9,346 nt of DNA from Methanomassiliicoccus sp. (GTDB lineage: Archaea > Thermoplasmatota > Thermoplasmata > Methanomassiliicoccales > JACIVX01): positions 1 to 9,346 of the forward strand of contig DYTM01000042.1 of NCBI GenBank assembly GCA_020725985.1, read 5' to 3'. Numbering within the stretch: the stretch's first letter is position 1; each line of letters opens with the position of its first letter. The position numbers and the translations under genes were made by a program. Positions 1 to 6,752 of this stretch are shown here, piece after piece. The notes beneath the pieces were generated by a model that was given only the letters and a program-made list of their open reading frames with translations, searched no databases and had not been told where the DNA came from.

Positions 1-1141
1 CTGTCCCGTCGATCCGAGGACGGTGGAGGAAATGATGCCGTTCCTCACCTCGAGGCAGGGCAACCCAGCGACGCTCCATTTCGCCGGAAGGGAGTCAGCG
101 GAGGCAGTCGAGGCGGCGAGGAAGCGAGTCGCGGGTCTCGTCAACGCCGAGAAGCCGGCGGAGATCGTGTTCACCTCCTGCGCCACCGAATCGGTGAACC
201 TCGCGATCAAGGGAATCGCCTACAGGAACGCCGAAAGAGGCAAGCACCTTGTCACCACGGCAATCGAACACATGTCCGTCCTCAACACGGTCAAGTTCCT
301 CTCGACGAGGGGGTTCAGCGTAAGCTTCGTCCCAGTCGATGAATTCGGCCTCGTGGACCCCGATAGGATCAAGGAGGCGCTCACCAAGGAGACGACACTC
401 GTCTCGGTGGGCTATGCGAACGGGGAGGTAGGCACGATCCAGAACGTGAGGGAAATGGGGAAGATCGCCCGGGAGAATGGGTCGTACCTCCACGTCGACG
501 GCGTTCCGGCGGTGGGACGGGTGGTGGTGGACGTGAGGTCCGAGAACATCGATCTTCTTTCCCTTTCGTCTAACGACATATACGGTCCTAAGGGGGTCGG
601 AGCCCTCTATGTCCGCAAGGGAGTCAAGATCGAGCCTGTCATCCATGGAGGGGGCCAGGAGAGGGGTCTCCGGTCTGGATCCGAGAATGTCCCCGGGATC
701 GTCGGCTTCGGGAAGGCCGCGGAACTTGCGAGGGCGGAGATGGGGGCGGAGAGCTCAAGGCTTATGAGATATCGGGAGAAGATCATCAAGGAGATACTGG
801 CGAGAACTAAGGGGACCAAGCTCAACGGGCATCCCACCAAGAGGATGCCTCATAACGCGAATTTCAGGTTCAAGTACATAGAGGGGGAGGCTCTCATCCT
901 GCGGCTGAGCGATCTGGGGATTGCCGCGGCTACGAGCTCTGCGTGCACCTCGAAGACCCTCGAACCCTCTCACGTTCTGAGGGGAATGGGGGTCCCGGCC
1001 GAGGAGGCGCAGGGAAGTCTTCTCCTTTCAATGGGACGATGGACGACCGAGGAAGATGTGGACTATGTCATAGAGAACGTTCCGGGGGTGGTGGACCTTC
1101 TGAGGAAGATGTCGCCCCTCACCCCGGCATCGGAGGTGTGA
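1..1141 (+). CDS. iscS: NifS/IscS-family cysteine desulfurase homologue lacking the PLP lysine (5' partial)
   Basis: Class V aminotransferase fold of the IscS/NifS family, expected to partner the IscU scaffold encoded next to it. The frame is open to the left edge from nt 2 and begins inside the N-terminal PVDPR motif, so about 12-15 residues are missing; the GTG at 23 is internal. Conserved parts: GNPATLH, TSCATES (family usually TSGATES), the PLP-stacking His in IEHMSV (269-271), the PLP-ring Asp in HVDG (497-499), GGGQERGLRSG, and the mobile-loop cysteine in SSACTS (944-946). Key departures from active IscS: the usual His-Lys before YGPKG is Asn-Asp (572-577), so the Schiff-base lysine is absent. 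The residue matching E. coli Gln183 is Pro (506-508), and the substrate-binding Arg of SIRFSLGR is Leu (1022-1024). I recall Archaeoglobus fulgidus IscS having Asp at the same lysine position. I infer a Fe-S assembly partner that is not a standard PLP desulfurase. TGA at 1139-1141 is 2 bp before iscU. Confidence 0.93.
   Translation, partial: CPVDPRTVEEMMPFLTSRQGNPATLHFAGRESAEAVEAARKRVAGLVNAEKPAEIVFTSCATESVNLAIKGIAYRNAERGKHLVTTAIEHMSVLNTVKFLSTRGFSVSFVPVDEFGLVDPDRIKEALTKETTLVSVGYANGEVGTIQNVREMGKIARENGSYLHVDGVPAVGRVVVDVRSENIDLLSLSSNDIYGPKGVGALYVRKGVKIEPVIHGGGQERGLRSGSENVPGIVGFGKAAELARAEMGAESSRLMRYREKIIKEILARTKGTKLNGHPTKRMPHNANFRFKYIEGEALILRLSDLGIAAATSSACTSKTLEPSHVLRGMGVPAEEAQGSLLLSMGRWTTEEDVDYVIENVPGVVDLLRKMSPLTPASEV
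1132..1138 (+). promoter_or_regulatory. Ribosome binding site for iscU
   Basis: GGAGGTG lies in the last codons of the upstream iscS-like gene, 5 nt before the ATG at 1144. It fixes the IscU start there, although the reading frame is open further upstream (back to 943). Confidence 0.8.
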
Positions 1142-1143
1142 GA

Positions 1144-1575
1144 ATGTACAGCCAGAAGTGCATGGAGCATTTCCGGAACCCCAGGAACGTCGGGGTCATC
1201 GAGAACCCCGACGGGGTCGGAAAGGTGGGAAATCCGGTATGCGGGGATATGATGGAGATACAGATCAAGGTGGAGAACGACATCCTGACGGACGTCAAGT
1301 TCAGGACCTTCGGATGCGGGGCCGCGATCGCCACGAGCAGCATGATCACCGAGCTCGCCAGAGGCAAGACGATCGAGGAGGCCCTGAAGATAACGAGGGG
1401 AGACGTGGCCGAGGCGCTCGAAGGCCTGCCGCCGATCAAGATGCACTGCTCCAACCTCGCGGCGGACGCCCTGCATGCTGCCATCGAGGACTACTACCGA
1501 CGGAAGGGAATCAGGATAGAGCCGAGGGAGAAGAAGAGCGGGGAAGAACATCACCATCATGAGGAAGGTCACTGA
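1144..1575 (+). CDS. iscU: IscU/NifU-type Fe-S cluster assembly scaffold with His-rich tail
   Basis: 143-residue scaffold on which Fe-S clusters are built before transfer to apoproteins; cytoplasmic. The three canonical ligands are present: Cys33 in NPVCGD, Cys58 in FGCGAA and Cys102 in KMHCSN. The conserved Asp35, which affects cluster release in this family, and His101 next to the third Cys are also present. The N-terminus ([17 protein letters not shown]) and LPPIK are family-typical, so ATG 1144 with its strong SD is preferred over the longer open frame. Length matches single-domain IscU plus a tail of about 15 residues. That tail (about 129-143) is charged and carries four consecutive His plus a terminal His, which is unusual and may bind metal (inference). 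The gene sits 2 bp after the IscS homologue and overlaps the next gene by 17 bp, so the three are probably co-transcribed. With a neighbour lacking the PLP lysine, sulfur may come from sulfide or another donor. Confidence 0.95.
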   Translation: MYSQKCMEHFRNPRNVGVIENPDGVGKVGNPVCGDMMEIQIKVENDILTDVKFRTFGCGAAIATSSMITELARGKTIEEALKITRGDVAEALEGLPPIKMHCSNLAADALHAAIEDYYRRKGIRIEPREKKSGEEHHHHEEGH

Positions 1576-3655
1576 GGCCTCCACGAACCGCCTGATCCGG
1601 GAGAAGAGCCCCTACCTCCTTCAGCATGCCTTCAACCCCGTGGATTGGTACCCGTGGGGCGAGGAGGCACTCGAAAGGGCAAAGAGAGAGAATAAACCGA
1701 TATTCCTCTCCATCGGCTACTCCTCGTGCCATTGGTGCCACGTCATGGAACGCGAGTCCTTCGAGGATGACGAGACGGCAGAACTGATGAACCGCGCCTT
1801 CGTCTGCGTCAAGGTGGACAGGGAGGAGAGGCCGGACGTTGACGAGATGTACATGGCCGCGTGCCAGATGATGACCGGAAGCGGCGGATGGCCCCTCACG
1901 CTGGTTCTGACCCCGGACCTCGAGCCTTTCTTCGCAGCCACCTACCTCCCGAGGGAGAGCGCTCACGGCCGGATCGGCATGAGGGAGCTCGTTCCAGCGG
2001 CTGAGAGGGTGTGGAAGGAGCAAAGGGGGAGGGCGGAGGAGACAGGGGAGAGGGTTGCGGCGGCTTTGAGGGAGGTAGTCGAGTCGCAAGGAGGCGAGTT
2101 GGAGAGGAAGACGCTCGATGATGGCTACGAACGGCTCCTTTCCGCCTTCGACGAGGATCACGGGGGATTCGGAAGAGCCCCCAAGTTCCCTACGCCCACA
2201 AGGCTGACCTTCCTCCTGAGATACTGGAGGAGAAGCGGAAATGAAGAGGCGCTCAGGATGGTCGAGCGAACCCTCCACAGCATGAAGAGAGGAGGGATCT
2301 TCGATCACCTCGGGAAGGGGTTTCACAGGTACTCGACTGACAGTTCCTGGCACGTCCCTCACTTCGAGAAGATGCTCTATGACCAGGCCCTTCTCACGAT
2401 TGCGTATGCCGAGGCGTTTCAGGCGACTGCGAACCTGGAGTATGCTCGAACGATGGATGACACAATCACCTACGTTTTGAGGGAGATGCGGTCCCCGGAG
2501 GGGGGATTCTTCTCGTCGGAGGACGCGGACAGTGAGGGAATCGAGGGCAAGTTCTATCTCTGGAGCGAAGCTGAGATACGAGATGCGCTCACAACGGAGG
2601 AGGCGGCCGTCTTCCTGAGGGTCTATGACTTGCGTGTGGGTGATGGCATTGGAGGAGAACTGACTGGAGGCGAACGCGGTGTTCTCCGCATGAGAGCGCC
2701 TCCCGACGCAGTCGCCGCGTCTTCGAACTTGAGAGAGGAGGATTTCGAGAGTGTTCTGGATTCTGCCCGATCCAAGCTCCTCGACCGGAGGGCGAGGCGA
2801 ACGCGCCCGGAGAAGGACAGGAAGATCTTGGCAGACTGGAACGGCCTGATGATCGCTGCCCTTGCGAAGGCGCATCAGGCCACGGGAAGGAAGGAGTACC
2901 TGCAGGCGGCGACCGCTGCGACGGAGTTCCTCCTCGAAAGGATGGTCGACCGAGACGGTCGTCTTCGCCACAGGTACAGGGATGGTCACCTCTCGCCGGA
3001 GACGTTCCTCGATGACTATGCCTTCGTCTCATGGGGTCTGATCGAGCTTTACGAAGCCTCCTATGAACCGCGTTGGCTCGCACGGGGGATGGAGTTGACC
3101 GACAGGATGGTCGACCTCTTCAGGGATGAGACGGGTGGATTCTATCTCGCACCCGAGGGAGCGGTGAACCTCATCGCCCGAAGGAAGGAGGTGTTTGATG
3201 GCGCTCTGCCGTCTGGAAACTCGGTCGCGGTCCTAAACCTCCTCAGGCTTGCAAGGCTGACGGGAGAGGGGAGATACGAGACGATTGCACGCAGAACGAT
3301 TGAGGCGTTCGCAGGGTCTCTCGCCTCGATGCCGGAATCCCACACCCTGATGCTTTCGGCCCTGGATTTCGCGATCGGGCCGTCCTTCGAGGTGGTTGTC
3401 GCTGGGGGGTCCGAAGATGAGGGGACGAGATCAATGCTCAGGGCAGTTCAGGAGAGCTTCATACCGAACGCCGTCGTCATCTTCAGCCCGTCCGACCAGA
3501 GCAAGGGTGGAATCCTCGACGTCTCCTCGACGGCCAAAAGAAAGGTCCCGGTCGAAGGGAAGGCGACTGCTCATGTCTGCAACGGCAACTCCTGCCTTCC
3601 CCCGACGACGGACGTAGAGACGATGCTTCGGAACCTACTCCCCGCGAGATCGTGA
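1559..3655 (+). CDS. DUF255 thioredoxin-like / six-hairpin protein (YyaL, SPATA20 family)
   Basis: 698 residues, close to the usual 670-700 of this family found in bacteria, archaea and animals (SSP411/SPATA20). The N-terminal part (about 8-170) is the thioredoxin-like DUF255 domain, with the hallmark start [21 protein letters not shown] and a CHWC motif at Cys57/Cys60. The rest (about 190-650) resembles the (alpha/alpha)6 barrel of N-acylglucosamine epimerase and glycosidase-like folds. It has family-typical blocks at 255-276 ([16 protein letters not shown]), 485-489 (DDYAF) and 548-555 (GALPSGNS), and a C-terminal Cys674/Cys679 pair (CNGNSC). No signal peptide, so cytoplasmic. The biochemical role is not established; a thiol-redox job is plausible from CxxC. 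The ATG at 1559 lies inside the His codons of iscU, with only a distant purine stretch (about 1540-1546) as possible SD, so translation may be coupled to iscU. Its place after iscS-iscU suggests a link to Fe-S assembly or thiol handling (inference). Confidence 0.93.
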   Translation: MRKVTEASTNRLIREKSPYLLQHAFNPVDWYPWGEEALERAKRENKPIFLSIGYSSCHWCHVMERESFEDDETAELMNRAFVCVKVDREERPDVDEMYMAACQMMTGSGGWPLTLVLTPDLEPFFAATYLPRESAHGRIGMRELVPAAERVWKEQRGRAEETGERVAAALREVVESQGGELERKTLDDGYERLLSAFDEDHGGFGRAPKFPTPTRLTFLLRYWRRSGNEEALRMVERTLHSMKRGGIFDHLGKGFHRYSTDSSWHVPHFEKMLYDQALLTIAYAEAFQATANLEYARTMDDTITYVLREMRSPEGGFFSSEDADSEGIEGKFYLWSEAEIRDALTTEEAAVFLRVYDLRVGDGIGGELTGGERGVLRMRAPPDAVAASSNLREEDFESVLDSARSKLLDRRARRTRPEKDRKILADWNGLMIAALAKAHQATGRKEYLQAATAATEFLLERMVDRDGRLRHRYRDGHLSPETFLDDYAFVSWGLIELYEASYEPRWLARGMELTDRMVDLFRDETGGFYLAPEGAVNLIARRKEVFDGALPSGNSVAVLNLLRLARLTGEGRYETIARRTIEAFAGSLASMPESHTLMLSALDFAIGPSFEVVVAGGSEDEGTRSMLRAVQESFIPNAVVIFSPSDQSKGGILDVSSTAKRKVPVEGKATAHVCNGNSCLPPTTDVETMLRNLLPARS

Positions 3656-3667
3656 TACTTGAGTTTT

Positions 3668-3699
3668 GCGGGCTCTTGGAAAGGATTAAGATTGCCCGC
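3668..3699. repeat. Short inverted repeat in the intergenic region
   Basis: GCGGGC at 3668-3673 and GCCCGC at 3694-3699 are perfectly complementary around a 20-nt loop that is A/T-richer than its surroundings (GGATTAAGATT). It lies just after the DUF255 stop and 83 bp before the next GTG. It could be a weak transcript-end hairpin, although no T run follows, or the A/T-rich loop could belong to the next gene's promoter. The rest of the 126-bp gap holds no recognisable RNA gene or riboswitch. Confidence 0.3.
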
Positions 3700-3781
3700 G
3701 GACGTTCTGAGTCTGCCGCTAACCGGAGAGGATATCTTCGTTTGAGGGGGGGGCAGAACGGCCAGCAAATGGCGGGGGAAG

Positions 3782-4495
3782 GTGGGCGTCGGGCTTGTCG
3801 TCCTTTCTGTGGTCGCGTACGTCCTTCATTACATCATCTTCAAGGATGTGTACGACATCTTCTTCTGGCTCTTGATGAACATCGCCTTCGTGTTCATCAA
3901 CGTCCTGCTTGTGACGCTGATCATCGAGGCTCTTATGACTGAAAGAGACAAGAGGGCGCTGCTGAAGAAGATGAACATGGTCATAGGTTCGTTCTACAGC
4001 GAGGTGGGCACCGAGCTGCTCAGACGTCTCTCCCCCTGTGACCCCGGGATTCAAGAAATCGCGGGAAGCCTCGAATTCGGTAAGGAATGGTCCGAGGCGG
4101 ACTTTGAGAAGGCTGCGGCGAAGATCAGCAAGCACGAATTCAAGTTGGCGATGAGCGAGGAGGATCTCGAGAGGCTGAGAGAGCACCTTGTTTCCAAACG
4201 CCCCTTCATGCTCGGTCTCCTTCTCAATCCGAACCTCCTCGAGCATGAGTCGTTCACCGAGCTGCTCTGGGGAGTGTTCCACCTGACCGAGGAGCTGTCG
4301 GTGAGGGGGAACCTTGCCGCCACCCCCGACAGCGACCGCAGGCATCTGGAGAGCGATGGAGAGAGAGTGTATGCACTGCTCGTCCGGGAATGGCTCTCCT
4401 ACATGAAACATCTCAAGACTGACTACCCCTATCTCTTCTCCCTTGCCATCCGGACCAATCCCTTCGATACGGATGCTTCACCGGTCGTGAGATGA
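3782..4495 (+). CDS. Uncharacterised two-TM membrane protein
   Basis: 237 residues from GTG 3782. Two hydrophobic segments open the protein (about 3-20 and 26-51), followed by TERDKRALLKKMNMVIGSFYSEVGTELL and a soluble, charged, mostly helical C-terminal part of about 185 residues that would face the cytoplasm. I recognise the pattern (HY-IF-D, LLVTLII, REKR, LNMVIG-FFSEVG) as a widespread hypothetical family in archaea and bacteria with no known function; I do not assign one. Start is uncertain: the frame reads KWRGKV just before the GTG, a plausible basic N-terminus, but runs back to a TGA at 3743-3745 with no ATG/GTG/TTG between. An 8-G run (3746-3753) lies there. With seven Gs, a TTG at 3742 would join this frame and add about 13 residues. 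It converges with the ECF operon, with 5 bp between stop codons. Confidence 0.75.
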   Translation: MGVGLVVLSVVAYVLHYIIFKDVYDIFFWLLMNIAFVFINVLLVTLIIEALMTERDKRALLKKMNMVIGSFYSEVGTELLRRLSPCDPGIQEIAGSLEFGKEWSEADFEKAAAKISKHEFKLAMSEEDLERLREHLVSKRPFMLGLLLNPNLLEHESFTELLWGVFHLTEELSVRGNLAATPDSDRRHLESDGERVYALLVREWLSYMKHLKTDYPYLFSLAIRTNPFDTDASPVVR

Positions 4496-4500
4496 CGCCT

Positions 4501-5280
4501 TCAGTCCGGATTCCGCCCGGGCTCGATCGCGCCGGACCCGATTCGATCGTCCCCCTTCATTGCGCCTTCTCCGCCCTCGTCCGCGTACATCACGTGGAAC
4601 TTGCTCTTGAATCTCCTGAAGGCGAAGAGGACCGGCTTCCCCAGGGCGAAGGCGAAGATCGCGTTCCCGACCGAATGCGCTATCCCGAACGGGAGGCCGA
4701 GGGCGAAGACCGCGAGGAACTTCGTGGTATCGAGGCCGTACAGCCAGACCCAACTGCTGAAGTCGAGGAGCGTGTTGTAGATCATTCCCGAAATGACTCC
4801 GAGCACCGCGATCCCCCAGACGCCGATATCCGGCCTCCGCTTTCCGATCGCACCGGCGATCAGCCCGACCAGGCTCCAGCCCGCCATTTGCCAGACCGTC
4901 CAAGGGCCCTGTCCGAGGAACATGTTCGAGACGGCGGCGGTCATCCCTCCCACCATGACTCCGGCGAGCGGGCCGAACATCACCCCTGTCGCGATGATGA
5001 GAAAGGTGCAGGGCTGGATGTTCGGAAGCGCGGCGAACGGAATCCTCGAGGCGGCGGTGATGGCAGCAAGTATCCCTATCAGCGCCACCTCCTTAGAGGT
5101 GATCGCTGATTCCTCGAAACGGATGAAGAGGAGTATGATCAGGAACAGGACGAAAAGGAATGTGAGGAAGGCGGCGTAATACGCGAGACTCTGCGGATCG
5201 TAGAGGGCGAGGAACATCAAGAGGGAGAGGGAGATGAGCGCTCCGAGCGATGCGATCAGCGTCTTCCTGGAGACCTTCAT
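4501..5280 (-). CDS. ECF transporter S component (CbrT-like, probable corrinoid specificity)
   Basis: 259-residue integral membrane protein giving substrate specificity to the ECF importer encoded by the same operon. The core from about residue 58 onward shows the S-component pattern: ALIGILAAITAASR, then PNIQPCTFLIIATGVMFGP (about 86-104), SNMFLGQGPWTVWQM (about 118-132), and further hydrophobic helices to about 230. The NIQP / GQGPWT-WQM signature is, to my knowledge, typical of S components found beside DUF4430 proteins and often annotated as cobalamin-type (CbrT-like); the substrate is inferred. Two extra hydrophobic segments (about 8-26 and 33-53) precede the core, suggesting about eight helices rather than six. 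A polar tail of about 30 residues closes the protein. ATG 5278-5280 overlaps the EcfA stop (ATGA), with SD GGAGGA 6 nt upstream. It is the last gene of the operon; no terminator is obvious. Confidence 0.87.
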   Translation of the reverse strand: MKVSRKTLIASLGALISLSLLMFLALYDPQSLAYYAAFLTFLFVLFLIILLFIRFEESAITSKEVALIGILAAITAASRIPFAALPNIQPCTFLIIATGVMFGPLAGVMVGGMTAAVSNMFLGQGPWTVWQMAGWSLVGLIAGAIGKRRPDIGVWGIAVLGVISGMIYNTLLDFSSWVWLYGLDTTKFLAVFALGLPFGIAHSVGNAIFAFALGKPVLFAFRRFKSKFHVMYADEGGEGAMKGDDRIGSGAIEPGRNPD

Positions 5281-6752
5281 GCGTTCTCCTCCGCCTTCCT
5301 TCCCTCGCCCTCAGAAGCGAGACCGATGACCCAGTCAAGCGGGGCTTCGCTCAGTTTCCCCCCCTCCAATCTCAGGACGCGCGTCGCATGCTCCGCGATG
5401 AAGCGGTAGTCGTGGGTGACGAGCACCGTCGTCATCCCCTCCCGCCGCAGGGATTCGAGAATCGACCCCAACTTGATCTTGTTCCAGTAGTCCAGACCGC
5501 GGGTCGGTTCGTCGAGTATCAGGATTCTAGGCTGCCCGACGAGAATCGAGGCGAGAGCCGTCCGCTCCCTCTCCCCGCAGCTCAGATCCCGGGGAAACAC
5601 CTCGCCGAACCTGGCGAGATCGAGGACCGAGAGCGTCCACTCGATCCTCTCATCCCATTCCCCCTCCTTCACTCCCAGGTTCGAGAGGGTGAACTCCAGC
5701 TCCTTCCGGAGCGTCTGCTCGAACAGATAGTCATTCGGATTCTGCCCGAGATACCCCAGCTCGCTCGCGAGGCTCGCCGTCGTCGCCTTGGAGATGTCCT
5801 TCCCGAGCTCGCTGATGCTCCCGGACTCGGGCCGAAGCAACCCGTTGAGCTGCTTTATCAGCGTTGTCTTCCCGCTCCCGTTGGCCCCGGTGATGGCGAC
5901 CAGCTCCCCTTTCCGTATCGTCAGATCAACACCATTGAGGACCGGGTGCTGACCGTACGAGAAGTGGACGTTCCGGGCCTCGACGATCGCCTCCCCGTAT
6001 CCGTCTTCCCTTCCCGCTATCCTTCTGAAGTCCGCCAGGAGGTTCTTCTCCCGAAGAGAGCGCTCGACCGCGTCCCTTCCCCCGTCGAAGAGGATCCTTC
6101 CCTCCTCCATGAAGATGACCCTGCGAGCATACCGGAGGCAGCGCTCAAGCCTATGCTCGACCAGTATGATCGTCACCCCCATTTCCCCGTTGAGCCGGGC
6201 GAGGAACTCGAGGAACAACGTCGCGTTCTCGGTATCGAGCTGGGAGGTGGGCTCGTCCAGAACGATGTACTTTGGGTTCATCGCGAGCACCGAGGCGAGT
6301 GCGACCTTCTGCTTCTCTCCGCCCGAGAGCTCCGGAATGAAGCGATCGAAGTACTCCTTCAGGTTGAAGTACTCGCCAAACTGGGTGACCCTCCGCCTCA
6401 TCTCTTCCCTCTCCACCGCCAGATTCTCCATGCCGAAGGCAAGTTCGTTCTCGACGTTCGTCATGACAAGCTGATTCTCCGGGTCCTGGAAGACCATTCC
6501 AACAAGACCGGCGAACTTGGAGGTGGGGGTCTTCCTGGTGTCCAAGCCGTCGACCGATACTTTTCCGGAGAAGGTGCCACCGTAGAAGTGAGGCACAAGC
6601 CCGTTGAGGGCGCGACAGAGGGTCGATTTTCCGCACCCCGACTTTCCTACGATCAGGATGAACTCTCCCTCCTCGATCCGGCAGGAGATCTCCCTGAGAA
6701 CTGGGGTCTCCGAGCGGGAGTAGGCGAAGCTGAGCTTTTCGATCTCGATCAT
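5277..6752 (-). CDS. ecfA: Energy-coupling factor ABC ATPase, two fused nucleotide-binding domains
   Basis: 491 residues holding two ABC ATPase domains in one chain, equivalent to EcfA1 plus EcfA2, which power the importer from the cytoplasmic face. Domain 1 (about 1-230): Walker A GKSGCGKST (36-44), Q-loop FQDPENQ (88-94), signature LSGGEKQ (142-148), Walker B with catalytic Glu IVLDEP (163-168), H-loop His199. Domain 2 (about 253-475): Walker A GANGSGKTT (288-296), Q-loop around Gln336, signature LSCGERE (389-395), Walker B LILDEP (410-415), H-loop His446. Both sites keep Lys, Glu and His; the second signature has Cys for the second residue of SGG. FQDPENQL is typical of ECF-type ATPases. 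Starts with ATGA overlap on the ecfT stop; a minus-strand GGAGG precedes the ATG by only 2 nt. It overlaps the S component gene the same way, so stoichiometry is probably set by translational coupling. Confidence 0.95.
   Translation of the reverse strand: MIEIEKLSFAYSRSETPVLREISCRIEEGEFILIVGKSGCGKSTLCRALNGLVPHFYGGTFSGKVSVDGLDTRKTPTSKFAGLVGMVFQDPENQLVMTNVENELAFGMENLAVEREEMRRRVTQFGEYFNLKEYFDRFIPELSGGEKQKVALASVLAMNPKYIVLDEPTSQLDTENATLFLEFLARLNGEMGVTIILVEHRLERCLRYARRVIFMEEGRILFDGGRDAVERSLREKNLLADFRRIAGREDGYGEAIVEARNVHFSYGQHPVLNGVDLTIRKGELVAITGANGSGKTTLIKQLNGLLRPESGSISELGKDISKATTASLASELGYLGQNPNDYLFEQTLRKELEFTLSNLGVKEGEWDERIEWTLSVLDLARFGEVFPRDLSCGERERTALASILVGQPRILILDEPTRGLDYWNKIKLGSILESLRREGMTTVLVTHDYRFIAEHATRVLRLEGGKLSEAPLDWVIGLASEGEGRKAEENA
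5287..5292 (-). promoter_or_regulatory. Ribosome binding site for the S component gene
   Basis: On the minus strand GGAGGA lies 6 nt upstream of the ATG at 5280, within the last codons of the ATPase gene. It supports that start despite the 4-bp overlap. Confidence 0.7.

Noticed and set aside
943..1143. Longer start for the IscU frame
   Set aside because: The extra 67 residues overlap the IscS gene, look unlike any IscU, and the ATG at 1144 has a strong SD and the standard IscU N-terminus.
1511..2989. A 492-codon open frame on the - strand opposite the DUF255 gene
   Set aside because: It overlaps a clearly conserved protein on the other strand, has no domain pattern, and would also run into iscU.
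3656..3781. Possible cobalamin riboswitch, tRNA or clear archaeal TATA promoter in the only sizeable gap
   Set aside because: No B12-box-like or cloverleaf pattern was seen, and the A/T-rich bits (GGATTAAG) are too weak to call a TATA/BRE element. The ECF operon's own promoter would be outside the window.
4504..4537. GTCCGG ... CCGGAC inverted repeat with an internal GCCCGGGC palindrome near the convergent stops, considered as a terminator
   Set aside because: It lies inside the S component's coding sequence, the stem is only 6 bp, and no T-rich run follows on either strand.
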